A stretch of 64,000 nt of DNA from Vulcanimicrobiota bacterium. Lineage in GTDB: Bacteria; Vulcanimicrobiota; Xenobia; Xenobiales; JADMJV01. The stretch lies in NCBI GenBank assembly GCA_017307785.1, contig JAFKGI010000006.1:1-64000 (forward strand), read 5' to 3'. Positions 47,833-55,972 of this stretch are shown one piece after another. The notes under the pieces were generated by a model. That model had not been told where the DNA came from, searched no databases, and saw nothing but the letters and a program-made list of their open reading frames with translations. The translations under genes and the position numbers were made by a program. Every line of letters begins with the position of its first letter. The first letter of the stretch is position 1.

Positions 47833-48900
47833 TTAGCGACGAAATACCTGAATCTGGGTCGGGGCACCTTGACGGCCGGAGCGGTCGCGGGCCACGATGC
47901 TCAGGTTGAGCGGCGAGTTGTCGGGCACGGCGGTGGCGTTGACCTGCACCGAGAAGCGGCCGTTTCCGTCGGCACGACCCGCTGAGGTGAGGGTGCCGGG
48001 GAAGCGCGGGCTGCGGCCGGTCACTTCGATCTGGGCTCCGGCCAAGGTCTGGCCCTGGACGTCGAACATGGCGCGCACCGGCTGGTTCTGGCGCAGATTG
48101 AGGCGGCCGATGTCAAGGCCTCCGCCTCCGGGATTGCCGGGCTGCTGGGCGCGGCTGTTGAAGGTGACCGGGCGCGGGGCTTCTAGCTGGGTGACCTGGC
48201 CGTTTTTGCGCAGGTGCACCACCAGCGTGCCTTGCGACACCTTGAGGCGGTTGGGCACGGTGAAGTTGCCTTTGTATTCGCCCGGCTGCACTTCGCTCAT
48301 CGGCTGGTTTTCCACCAGGCCGAGGATGTCGAAGCTGGCCCGGCCGTTGCGGGCGCCGGTGGCGCTGACCACCAGCTGGTCCCCGCCGTTGAGGGAGCCG
48401 CGCGCGTTGTGGCTGACCGCGTTGAGGCGGGGCGGCTGTTTGGGCTGCTGATTCTGGGGGGGCGGCGGCGGGGTGGCGTCCGAGCTGGCGCCGTTGGTGG
48501 TCATGAAGACGGTCTGGGTGGAGTCCTGCCAGCGCACGTCGGCGCCCAGGGCTTCGGAGACGAAGCGCAGCGGGACCATGGTGCGTCCGCCCAGGCTGGC
48601 GGCGGGGGTGTCCAGGGTGACGGGGGCGCCGTCGACCATGGCCTGGTTGGATCCGAGGCTCAGCTCCACCGACTGGCTGCCCCGGGTGGCGAAGATGCGC
48701 TGGCTGGCCGCTTCGAAGCGGACGTTGGCGCCGAGGGCCTCGAAGATGCCGCGCAGGGGGACCATGACGCGGCCGCCCAGCATCACCGGGGGCTGGTCGA
48801 ACTGAAGGGGACGGCCGTCGAGCTTGGCCACGATGGGCTGGGCTAGCGCGGGGAGCGCCAGGGTGGCGGCCAGGGCGGCCGCGGGGATGAGTTTTTGCAT
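47833..48900 (-). CDS. Secreted protein with copper-amine-oxidase-type stalk domains
   Basis: A 355-residue secreted protein. Sec signal (MQKLIPAAALAATLALPALA), then two copies of the Cu_amine_oxidN1-like stalk (LGGRVMVPLRGIFEALGANV and LGGRTMVPLRFVSEALGADV). A Pro-rich linker (TPPPPPQNQQPKQPPR) and an Ig/Big-type region (residues about 160-355) follow. Such modules bind cell wall or act as structural adhesins in many phyla. GGAGGTAACAAATG gives a perfect ribosome site. It starts a small plus/minus set with no obvious enzyme. Confidence 0.8.
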   Translation of the reverse strand: MQKLIPAAALAATLALPALAQPIVAKLDGRPLQFDQPPVMLGGRVMVPLRGIFEALGANVRFEAASQRIFATRGSQSVELSLGSNQAMVDGAPVTLDTPAASLGGRTMVPLRFVSEALGADVRWQDSTQTVFMTTNGASSDATPPPPPQNQQPKQPPRLNAVSHNARGSLNGGDQLVVSATGARNGRASFDILGLVENQPMSEVQPGEYKGNFTVPNRLKVSQGTLVVHLRKNGQVTQLEAPRPVTFNSRAQQPGNPGGGGLDIGRLNLRQNQPVRAMFDVQGQTLAGAQIEVTGRSPRFPGTLTSAGRADGNGRFSVQVNATAVPDNSPLNLSIVARDRSGRQGAPTQIQVFRR

Positions 48901-49069
48901 TTGTTACCTCCACAATCCAGACCCCAGGATAGCGCCGGATGAGGGGGTCGTCGGGGGCCCCGGGTACTGGCCGGTTGGGGCTGGAGTACTGGGTTTGGGG
49001 TTGCGTGGTAGGGTGCGTGCACCGGGACCGGCGTTGCGTGCACGGGTGGGCGCGGCTTACACTGGTGTG
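48901..49069. promoter_or_regulatory. Divergent intergenic region
   Basis: GC-rich, with a 'CCGGGACCGGCGTTGCGTGC' block that resembles a single unit of the 33-kb minisatellite. It must hold the promoters of both divergent neighbours; no clear -35/-10 is seen. Confidence 0.35.
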
Positions 49070-49453
49070 ATGAACGACTATGAGGCGGTGGTGGCGGGGT
49101 GTGTGGTCGAGCTTGAGCGGTTGCTGCAGGAGGGCCTGGAGTGGGTCCCGCCGGATGCGGCCAGTCACAATCGGTGGGCGGATGAGCGTCAGCCGCGTTT
49201 TGTGGAGTTACTGGAGAGGGCTCGGGAGGGTTTGCAGAGCTCGGGCAGGGTCGTCCGGGAGAGGAAGCGGCGGCCGGAGCGGGTGCAGGCCTGGACTTCC
49301 GAGGCGGTGGCGTCCCCTTATGAGTATCGGGTCGAGAGCGACCAGAGTCGCATTGGCGCCGTCTTCGCGGGCCAGGTAGTGGGGCGTCTGCTGGAGCTGG
49401 AGCGGGCTTGGGACGAGCGGCTGGAGGTGCTTTATCGGTTGAGTCGGCGGTAG
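49070..49453 (+). CDS. Hypothetical protein
   Basis: A 127-residue helical protein, acidic in the first half and basic in the second (SSGRVVRERKRRPERVQAWT). EAVVAGCVVELERLLQEGLE and AVFAGQVVGRLLELERAWDE are amphipathic. No motif or family. The start is ATG 49070; there is only a weak ribosome site. Its 3' end overlaps the DUF1206 gene by 22 nt. Confidence 0.45.
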   Translation: MNDYEAVVAGCVVELERLLQEGLEWVPPDAASHNRWADERQPRFVELLERAREGLQSSGRVVRERKRRPERVQAWTSEAVASPYEYRVESDQSRIGAVFAGQVVGRLLELERAWDERLEVLYRLSRR

Positions 49454-50208
49454 CGGGCTTCGACTCCCATAAACAGGCCATAAGCAATAAAACCGATGCC
49501 GACCATGGCCAGCAGGGCGGAGCCGTAGGGCAGGCGGCGGAGGGTGATGAAGATTTCTTGGACGGATTCGACTTCTTTGGGGTTGAGCGTCCAGGCGGCC
49601 CGGATGACGAAGGCCCCGAGGGCCAGGAAGACGCAGCCGCGGGCGCTGAGGCCGGCGTAGGCCAGGCCCACCATGAGGCGTCGTTCCCAGGGGCGCATTT
49701 CGCCGACGTGAAGGGGTTCGAGGAATTTGCCGGACCAGGCTTTGTAGAGTTGGCCCAAGCCGGTGGCGATGACGGTGAGGCCGGCCAGCGCCACCAGTCC
49801 TTGGCCCAGCGGTTGTCCGAGCAGGAAGGCGGCCAGTTGCTCTTGTTCGTGGACGTCTTCGGGTTCGACTTCTTCGAGAGCCATTTCCAGAGCGCCGGCC
49901 GCGAGGTTCCCGTAAAAAAGGCCGCTCAGGGCGAAACCGGCGCGTTCCAGCAGGCCTTTCCAGCTTTTGCCCACTCCATCCGGATCCCAGAAGGTCTGAA
50001 AGGCTCGCCACAGGGCGAAGAAAGCCAGACCGGCGGCCAGAATCAGCAGTAAGGGATCGCCCAGCGGCTGTTTGTGGAGAGCTTTGAGGGCTTCGCTGCT
50101 GCCCACCGGGCGCATCCAGCGCAGGGCTCCTTGGAGGGCTCGATAGCCGACCAGCAGGTAGACCATGCCTTTGGCCCCATGTCCGAGCCGTGCGAACCAT
50201 TCGATCAT
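49432..50208 (-). CDS. DUF1206 family membrane protein
   Basis: A 258-residue protein with about six membrane helices arranged as three two-helix repeats, each with the family motif 'R-x-G-x-x-A-x-G-x-V/F' (FARLGHGAKGMVYLLVGYRA, LERAGFALSGLFYGNLAAGA, LAYAGLSARGCVFLALGAFV). This is DUF1206. ATG 50208 is the best start: it precedes the first repeat and follows AAGG. A longer start at 50289 would run close to the MarR gene. Function unknown. It is divergent from MarR, which may regulate it. Confidence 0.85.
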   Translation of the reverse strand: MIEWFARLGHGAKGMVYLLVGYRALQGALRWMRPVGSSEALKALHKQPLGDPLLLILAAGLAFFALWRAFQTFWDPDGVGKSWKGLLERAGFALSGLFYGNLAAGALEMALEEVEPEDVHEQEQLAAFLLGQPLGQGLVALAGLTVIATGLGQLYKAWSGKFLEPLHVGEMRPWERRLMVGLAYAGLSARGCVFLALGAFVIRAAWTLNPKEVESVQEIFITLRRLPYGSALLAMVGIGFIAYGLFMGVEARYRRLNR

Positions 50209-50304
50209 CCTAGCCGCCTTGGTCGCTTGGGCCAGTACCCCTGTCCTATCAGATCCCAACAAACATGCCTTTAAAGAATCGGTAGACATTGGTAGCCTTG
50301 GAGC
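50209..50304. promoter_or_regulatory. Divergent promoter region of DUF1206 and MarR genes
   Basis: A 96-bp region that could serve both genes. GGTAGACATTGGTAGCCTTGG has two GGTAG half-sites 11 bp apart, a possible MarR operator, just before the MarR ribosome site. Inferred from position. Confidence 0.35.
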
Positions 50305-50853
50305 ATGCCGAAACTCGCTATAAACGATGAAGAGAAAAAATTCGACCCGCTCGACGTGGCTTCCCTGGAGGAACATATCGTCAGCTCGATCCGTCGAATT
50401 GTTCGCGCCATCGAAATGCACTCTCAGGACCTGATCGCCAAGGTCGGCCTGACCTCTCCCCAACTGTCGGTCCTCAAGGCCATTCCGGTGTTGAATCCGG
50501 CCACTCCCACCAGCGTGGCCCGCCACCTGAGCCTGAGTCAGTCGACCGTCAGTGGCGTCCTCGACCGACTGCACAGCAAGAAGCTGGTGCGCCGCGAGGA
50601 CAGCTCGGCCGATAAGCGCCTGCGCCGCTATCGCCTGACGCCTACCGGCAAGTCGCTACTGGGAACAGCTCCGCCGCTGCTGCAGGAAAGCTTTCTTCGC
50701 AACCTCAACGGTCTGGAGGCCTGGGAGCGCAGCATGTTGCTGTCGGCTCTGCAGCGCACCGCCTGGTTGATGGATGCCGACGACCTGGAAGCCCATCCGT
50801 TTCTGACCTCGGGAGAAGCTCCCTTGGGAACGGACCTGGACTCCGAGGACTGA
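50305..50853 (+). CDS. MarR family transcriptional regulator
   Basis: A 182-residue winged-helix regulator. GLTSPQLSVLKAIPVLNPAT, SVARHLSLSQSTVSGVLDRL (recognition helix) and KKLVRREDSSADKRLRRYRL (wing with D-x-R) are the MarR signature. The N-terminal helix extension (about 25 residues) and the acidic C-terminus lengthen it. GGAG before ATG 50305. MarR proteins usually autoregulate and repress a divergent gene, here the DUF1206 protein. The ligand is unknown. Confidence 0.9.
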   Translation: MPKLAINDEEKKFDPLDVASLEEHIVSSIRRIVRAIEMHSQDLIAKVGLTSPQLSVLKAIPVLNPATPTSVARHLSLSQSTVSGVLDRLHSKKLVRREDSSADKRLRRYRLTPTGKSLLGTAPPLLQESFLRNLNGLEAWERSMLLSALQRTAWLMDADDLEAHPFLTSGEAPLGTDLDSED

Positions 50854-50945
50854 TTCGAACACAGGTTTGCTCCAGGGACGTGAGTCCCAAAAGCCTGGGA
50901 TGCTCGGGCCTGATGCCGGAAATTGATTTGACCTAAAATCATTTT

Positions 50946-51215
50946 ATGTCAAAAACGAATCACCGGATACTCAAAGTGAGTCTGTTCGTGGCTGCGTTTG
51001 CGATGATCGCGTACTTAAGCCAAGGTATCAGCTCCTTCTTATTGTTCTCGAGCCTGCTGATGGTCCTCACTCTGGGCCGCAGCGTTCCCCTCATCGCCTG
51101 TTGCGCGATGCTGCTGGGAGCCTGCTTTCCCATCGGGGGTGGCGTGATCGCGGCTCTGCTTTTCCTGTATGTACTCTTTCACCCTACCCGAAGGACTCAA
51201 GGATTAGCTTCCTGA
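50946..51215 (+). CDS. Small membrane protein
   Basis: An 89-residue protein with three hydrophobic helices (about 10-30, 32-42 and 48-76). MSKTNHRILKVSLFVAAFAM starts it. ATG 50946 lies just after an AT-rich stretch. No family. It is followed 19 nt later by the GNAT gene on the same strand, with which it may share a transcript. Confidence 0.45.
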   Translation: MSKTNHRILKVSLFVAAFAMIAYLSQGISSFLLFSSLLMVLTLGRSVPLIACCAMLLGACFPIGGGVIAALLFLYVLFHPTRRTQGLAS

Positions 51216-51234
51216 CGCGCGAACCGGGCTGGCC

Positions 51235-52155
51235 ATGAACGTTGAGGTGATCCCCTTCCAGCCCTCCCAGGTCGAGACCGTCATCGAAATCTTTCGGGAC
51301 GTGCATGGAGACGACTACCCGCTACCGGCTGTCTACGACCGGGACTTCTGGATCACCCAGAATGAAACCGACGAGCTCTTCACCTACCTCGCCGTCAAAG
51401 GCGAGCAGGTGCTGGGGCTCGTTAGTTTTTACCGGGCCGCGCCTTTTGCCGGTCTTTATGAATTCGGTCGGCTGGCGGTGCGACCGGAGCATCGCAAGGC
51501 GGGACTGGGCCACCAGTTGCTGGCCCGCGCCCTCGAGCAGTTTTCCAAAGAGCCGGTCGCGGCCGGTGCCTTCGGCGAGATGGATTGCCGCTGGAAAGTC
51601 AGTCAGAACATGATCCACCAGCTGAGTTTTCAGGATACGGCGCTGGCGGTGGATTTTTTCCCGGGGCGCTTCAGCGCGGTGCTGGCCTATTTCGACATGC
51701 GCGACCGGACCCATAAGGTCCATCTGCCGCCGCGTTGGAAGGAACTGCTCGTCTTTTGCTACGATGACCTCGGGTTGCGCCGCGAGTTCGTGCACGAGGG
51801 GCGGGCTCTGCAGGGTGTCAGCGAATTTCGGGTTCGCTCGGCCGAGCGTCTGCAGGTGGTGCACGTGGACTGTCTGGAGGCGGGCGAGGATTTTGCCCGG
51901 CGGCTTTCCGAGCTGGATTTTCCCCAGGCGCAGATTTATCAGCTGCGGATCAACCTGGAGGATGGGCGCGCCATTGCGGCTGCCGAGGCGGCTTATCAGC
52001 TGGGCTACCGCTGTTGCGGGCTGTTGCCGCGCTGGTTTGATGGGGATGGACTGTTGCTGCAGCGCAATCTGGTCGCGCCCGAGTGGGGCCACGACCAGAT
52101 TGCCAGTCAGCGCGCTCAGGAACTGGCCCGGCGCATCGAGTTTCTCTGGAAGTAG
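51235..52155 (+). CDS. GNAT family N-acetyltransferase with C-terminal extension
   Basis: A 306-residue protein. Residues 1-160 are a GNAT domain: GLYEFGRLAVRPEHRKAGLG gives the beta4/acetyl-CoA site (R-x-x-G-x-G-like, here R-K-A-G-L-G), GHQLLARALEQFSK the helix. The rest resembles the double-GNAT extension in which a second, degenerate fold adds 130 residues (YQLRINLEDGRAIAAAEAAY). The acceptor cannot be told. Plausible start ATG 51235. Its stop abuts the opposing gene's stop with no gap. Confidence 0.75.
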   Translation: MNVEVIPFQPSQVETVIEIFRDVHGDDYPLPAVYDRDFWITQNETDELFTYLAVKGEQVLGLVSFYRAAPFAGLYEFGRLAVRPEHRKAGLGHQLLARALEQFSKEPVAAGAFGEMDCRWKVSQNMIHQLSFQDTALAVDFFPGRFSAVLAYFDMRDRTHKVHLPPRWKELLVFCYDDLGLRREFVHEGRALQGVSEFRVRSAERLQVVHVDCLEAGEDFARRLSELDFPQAQIYQLRINLEDGRAIAAAEAAYQLGYRCCGLLPRWFDGDGLLLQRNLVAPEWGHDQIASQRAQELARRIEFLWK

Positions 52156-52623
52156 TTACTTTTTCCAGCGGAAGCTGTCGGTGACGGTCTTGATGTTGGC
52201 TTCGAAGGGCTTGCTGTCGCCGTCTTCATCCACGAAGACCAGGGTGGCGCCGGTGGTGTTTTTGATGGCCATGATGGCTTTAATGAACATCGGCTTGCCG
52301 TGACCGGTGTCGGTGGCGGTCACGATTTTGGCTTTGACGGAGCCGAGTTTGCCGTCACTGATCTTGATGTTGGTCCACTTTTTCTTGGAGCCTTCCTGGG
52401 CGGTGGCCTGAGCCCAGGCGTTCAGCTTGTTCTCGCCCGGCAGGTCGACTTTGACGGCGTTGAGCACGCGCTTGTTGTTCTTGCTGTGCCACATCTCGGG
52501 TTCTTCGCCCTGGGCCCAACCGGCCGGGATCTCGAAATGGTAGGCTCCGCTGGGGTGCTTGGCGGGCTCGGCGAAGCAGGCGAGGCTGAGTAAACAGCTC
52601 AGAAGAAAAATGCGCATTTTCAT
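52156..52623 (-). CDS. Secreted small protein
   Basis: A 155-residue secreted protein with a Sec signal (MKMRIFLLSCLLSLACFAEP). The body has the GAYHFEIPAGWAQGEEPEMW start and ALVFVDEDGDSKPFEANIKT end of small DUF1795/PsbP-fold lipoprotein-like proteins. Strongly beta, with several Lys. Function unknown. It is divergent from the parvulin gene, 59 bp away. Confidence 0.55.
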   Translation of the reverse strand: MKMRIFLLSCLLSLACFAEPAKHPSGAYHFEIPAGWAQGEEPEMWHSKNNKRVLNAVKVDLPGENKLNAWAQATAQEGSKKKWTNIKISDGKLGSVKAKIVTATDTGHGKPMFIKAIMAIKNTTGATLVFVDEDGDSKPFEANIKTVTDSFRWKK

Positions 52624-52682
52624 GCCCGGGGCTTCCCTGCGGCGCAGGAATTCCTGCCGATCTTGGGCAACCTGAACATTCT

Positions 52683-52982
52683 ATGGGTAGTCTTTTCTCT
52701 TCCAAAAGCTCCGGCAAAGTCCGTTGTTCGCACATCTTGATCAAGGATCAGACGAGGGCTCAGAAACTGCTGGATGAAATCAAGAACGGCGGCGATTTTG
52801 CCGCTCTGGCCAAGCAGAATTCCGAGTGTCCCTCCAAGTCCAGCGGCGGAGACCTGGGCGCTTTTGGACGCGGCCAGATGGTGCCGGAATTCGACCGGGC
52901 CGCTTTTGAGCTGGAAGTCAACGGACTGAGCGAACTGGTCAAGACCAAGTTCGGCTATCACATCATCAAGCGGACAGCTTAA
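52683..52982 (+). CDS. Parvulin-type peptidyl-prolyl isomerase
   Basis: A 99-residue stand-alone parvulin domain. VRCSHILIKDQTRAQKLLDE, GGDFAALAKQNSECPSKSSG, GDLGAFGRGQMVPEFDRAAF and TKFGYHIIKR are all hallmarks, with Cys/His/Asp in the active-site positions. No signal peptide, so it should act in the cytoplasm. ATG 52683. It may assist folding of proline-rich proteins such as the Q/P-leader set. Confidence 0.9.
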   Translation: MGSLFSSKSSGKVRCSHILIKDQTRAQKLLDEIKNGGDFAALAKQNSECPSKSSGGDLGAFGRGQMVPEFDRAAFELEVNGLSELVKTKFGYHIIKRTA

Positions 52983-53697
52983 GGCTCGGCAAGAATCGCA
53001 CGATCATCTGGCGCCACCAGGGCCAGTCGTGGGCTACGTCATGGCCCCATACGTCCACCCAGGCCGGAATCTGCAGATCCTCCAGCACTTTTTTCATGGC
53101 CAGGGTTTCGTCCAGCATGGGCTGCTCCCAGGCACCTTGACCGACCGCCAGCACGATTTCCTTGTGGCGGAAGTCTTGGGGGTTGGGCAGGTGGGGCAGG
53201 TAGGCCAGCGGGCTGTGGTAGTAGACGTTTTCGTCCATGTAGTCGCCCAGGAAGAGCTTGAGCTGGTAAATGCCGCTGAGCGAGAGCAGGCTGTCGAATA
53301 CGCCGGGATGGCGGAAGAAGAAGTTGCTGGCGTGGTAGGCGCCCATGCTGCAGCCGGTGGTCATCAGGTAGTCCTGATGGCTGCGCGAGCGGATCAGCGG
53401 CACCACTTCTTCTAAGATGTAGCGTTCGTAGCAGGCGTGCTTCCAGGCGCGGTGGGGCACGTCGGCGCTGGGATGGCACCAGCTGTCGGTGTCCACGCCG
53501 TCGACGGTGACCAGCAGCAGTTTGCCGGCTTCCAGCCAGTCGTCGATGGCCTCGATCATGCCGAAGGCTTCCCATTCGAAGCAGCCGCCGCCCTGGCTGG
53601 GAAAGACCAGCACCGGTTTGCCGCCGTAGCCGTAGACGCGGCAACCCATCTCGTGTCCGAGGGAGGGGCTCCACCAGCGATGCGCTTCGACTTTCAT
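52966..53697 (-). CDS. Esterase-like alpha/beta hydrolase
   Basis: A 243-residue hydrolase of the esterase-D/putative-esterase type. VLVFPSQGGGCFEWEAFG, DYLMTTGCSMGAYHASNFFF (nucleophile Ser in G-C-S-M-G) and DVWGHDVAHDWPWWRQMIV (His near C-terminus, in GHDVAHDWPWW) are the family motifs. No signal peptide. ATG overlaps the stop of the upstream helical protein gene (ATGA). Substrate unknown. Confidence 0.85.
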   Translation of the reverse strand: MKVEAHRWWSPSLGHEMGCRVYGYGGKPVLVFPSQGGGCFEWEAFGMIEAIDDWLEAGKLLLVTVDGVDTDSWCHPSADVPHRAWKHACYERYILEEVVPLIRSRSHQDYLMTTGCSMGAYHASNFFFRHPGVFDSLLSLSGIYQLKLFLGDYMDENVYYHSPLAYLPHLPNPQDFRHKEIVLAVGQGAWEQPMLDETLAMKKVLEDLQIPAWVDVWGHDVAHDWPWWRQMIVRFLPSLKLSA

Positions 53698-54251
53698 CGC
53701 TTCACGAAGAGAAAGGCCAGGGCCGACTCGAGCAAGCCCAGGCCGTAGGCGATGCGGAAGGTCTCGCTCAACTGGTTGCGCTTGTGGGCGAGGTCGGCGG
53801 CGGGCAGAATCTGGAGGTTCTCGGCCTCGGTCTTGAGGTTCTCCTGGCGGGCGTAAACCGACTGCTGGTGCAGGCTATCCAGGTCCAGGCCCCTCCAATA
53901 TTGATCGGCCACTTGGGTCAATTCCGTTACCGACTCTTTCCAGCGCGCCAGCGGCGCCACAAAATCCAAGACGTCGTCTTTCTCCAGATAAAGGCGAATT
54001 CCGTCCAGGGCACCGCACAACATTCCGGCCGCCTGGGCCTGGCGCGTGAGATAAGCAATATCCGGGACGTCTTCGAGGATGGCCGTCTGGGCCAGCAACT
54101 GCTCTTTGAGCAGGCGCGATTCTTCGGGAGCTGGCGCCAGGCCCGTTTGTAGTGAGGGTAGCCAGGCGCTGAAGCGCTCCAGGGCCTGGAAGGCGGGCAG
54201 CGGGGTCAGCTGGGGGGCGAACGAGGGACTGCGCAGAGCAAAGGATCGCAT
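53694..54251 (-). CDS. Helical hypothetical protein
   Basis: A 185-residue helical protein without signal peptide (QALERFSAWLPSLQTGLAP; AYLTRQAQAAGMLCGALDG; RNQLSETFRIAYGLGLLESA). It is coupled to the esterase gene by a 4-nt overlap. No domain is recognised. Confidence 0.5.
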   Translation of the reverse strand: MRSFALRSPSFAPQLTPLPAFQALERFSAWLPSLQTGLAPAPEESRLLKEQLLAQTAILEDVPDIAYLTRQAQAAGMLCGALDGIRLYLEKDDVLDFVAPLARWKESVTELTQVADQYWRGLDLDSLHQQSVYARQENLKTEAENLQILPAADLAHKRNQLSETFRIAYGLGLLESALAFLFVKR

Positions 54252-54315
54252 TTGCTCAGGGATTCTCAGCCGATCCCGCTTGTCCTGGAGGTTGCTTGCG
54301 GGTAGACTGGTGCGA

Positions 54316-54639
54316 ATGAAATTTCCCGGCTGGCTTCGCCTTTTGGCAATCGTCTGGTTGATGGTCTGCGTTTACAGCAAGATGATCGACCTGGATTGTG
54401 CTTTGACCAATCCGGCCCATTGCCAGTCGCTGCTGGAGAGCACGGACAATACCTTCGCCCACTTCGAGCTGGAGCATCCGCTCTGGACCGGTCCGCCGGT
54501 GGTCATCGTTTTGTGCGTGCCGCCGGCTCCTCAGCAGATGCTGGTGCCGGTGCTGGTGCAGCGCCCGCCGGTCGAATTCGTGGCCCAGACCCGTGGCCAG
54601 AGTCCCCTTTCCAAACGACCTCCTCCTCACGCGGCCTGA
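54316..54639 (+). CDS. Small membrane-anchored protein upstream of metal efflux genes
   Basis: A 107-residue protein with one N-terminal helix (WLRLLAIVWLMVCVYSKM), two Cys pairs, and a second hydrophobic stretch (VVIVLCVPPAPQQMLVPVLV). A Pro/Arg-rich end (PLSKRPPPHAA). It stands 31 nt ahead of the CzcB-like lipoprotein gene, as do the small accessory proteins of heavy-metal efflux operons. No metal-binding motif beyond the Cys/His is clear. Role inferred from position. Confidence 0.55.
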   Translation: MKFPGWLRLLAIVWLMVCVYSKMIDLDCALTNPAHCQSLLESTDNTFAHFELEHPLWTGPPVVIVLCVPPAPQQMLVPVLVQRPPVEFVAQTRGQSPLSKRPPPHAA

Positions 54640-54670
54640 TTCAGCAGTCCGTACAATTTGAGGAGGTCCC

Positions 54671-55972
54671 ATGTCTTACGCGTCTCGCGCGTGGGTGTGC
54701 CTGGCCTGGCTGTGCGCAGCCTGTAGCCCGGTCCGCCCCAACGCCGCTCCGCCCCCCCCTGTGCTGGAGGAGATCCACACCACCCCTGCCATCCTTCGTC
54801 CTATTCAGGACGAGCTGGTGGCCAGCGGAAACATCACCGCCGATCCGGCCCGTCAGGGCCAAGTAGGTGCCCCCGCCGCCGGTCGCCTTACCGATATCCT
54901 GGTCCATCCCGGCGAACGGGTGCAGGCCGGCCAGGCGCTGGCCCGGCTGCACAGCCCCGATCTCACCCGGGCTCGGGCCGCCCATCAGGACGCCATGTTG
55001 CGTCTGCAGCTGGCTCAGCGCACCCTGGAACAGCGCCGCCAGCTGTATCGCCTGGGCGATACCGCTCTGCGGCCGGTGGAGGAAGCCCGCAACGAGCTTT
55101 CCAGCGCCACCAGCGAACTGGAAATCAGCCGCTCCAATCACCTGCTGGCGCGCAAGAAGCTGGACCGGGCCCGCGACTTGCACGGCCACGGCATCGCCAC
55201 CAAGCAAGAGCTGGAGGAAGCCGAAGCAGCTTTTGAACAGAGCCACAGCCGCGTCGAGCAGAGCCAGCGCCAGCTGGGAGTGGCCCTGCAGCATCGCCAG
55301 CGCGAGGAACGGCTGGCGGCCAGCGGTTCGCTTTCGGCACCGCGCATTCTGGAGGCGGAAAACGAGCTGGCCCTGGCCCGCGAGGAAGTGGCCCATACCG
55401 GCGAGATCCTGCGCGATTTGGGTATCGGGCCCGATGAAGATGGACTGCTGTTGCGGGCTTCCCGCGCCGGCATTCTGGTTAGCAGTCAGGCCGCTCTGGG
55501 TCAGGCGGTGACGGCCGATCAGCCGCTTTTTGAAATTCTCGATCCGCGCCGGCTGTGGCTGTGGATCTACGTGCACGAACAGGATCAACGCCGGGTGAAG
55601 CTGGGCCAGAAGGTGAGCGTGGAGGTGGAGGCCTTGCCGGGTCGCCATTTCAGCGGCCGCATTTCTTACTTGCCGCCTCAGGTGGAGCTGCCCTCGCGGG
55701 CGCTGCGCTGCCGGGTGGTGGTGGACAATCCGCAGTTGCAGCTGAAGGTGGGGATGGCCGCGCGCGTGCGCCTGGCCGTGGCCGCTCCTCATCAGGGGGT
55801 GACGGTGCCTTTGAGCGCGCTGCAGGGGGACCGGGTCTTTGTGGGGGGCAGCTCGGGCTATCAGGCCCGCCCGGTGGTGACCGGCTTGCGCCGGCAGGAC
55901 TGGGTCGAGATCACCCGGGGGTTGCGGGCCGGTGAAGAAGTGGTTTCGGCCGGGGCGGAGTTGCTGCGATGA
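54671..55972 (+). CDS. CzcB/CusB-like RND efflux adaptor (lipoprotein)
   Basis: A 433-residue periplasmic adaptor. CLAWLCAACSP has a lipobox with lipidated Cys. DELVASGNITADPARQGQVG, DILVHPGERVQAGQALARLH (barrel-sandwich) and a long helical hairpin (about 105-215, LARKKLDRARDLHGHGIATK) lead to RLWLWIYVHEQDQRRVKLGQ and a membrane-proximal end. It bridges the inner-membrane RND pump to the outer-membrane channel, which is not encoded here. ATG 54671 follows GAGGTCCC. The pump gene overlaps its stop by 4 nt. Confidence 0.9.
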   Translation: MSYASRAWVCLAWLCAACSPVRPNAAPPPPVLEEIHTTPAILRPIQDELVASGNITADPARQGQVGAPAAGRLTDILVHPGERVQAGQALARLHSPDLTRARAAHQDAMLRLQLAQRTLEQRRQLYRLGDTALRPVEEARNELSSATSELEISRSNHLLARKKLDRARDLHGHGIATKQELEEAEAAFEQSHSRVEQSQRQLGVALQHRQREERLAASGSLSAPRILEAENELALAREEVAHTGEILRDLGIGPDEDGLLLRASRAGILVSSQAALGQAVTADQPLFEILDPRRLWLWIYVHEQDQRRVKLGQKVSVEVEALPGRHFSGRISYLPPQVELPSRALRCRVVVDNPQLQLKVGMAARVRLAVAAPHQGVTVPLSALQGDRVFVGGSSGYQARPVVTGLRRQDWVEITRGLRAGEEVVSAGAELLR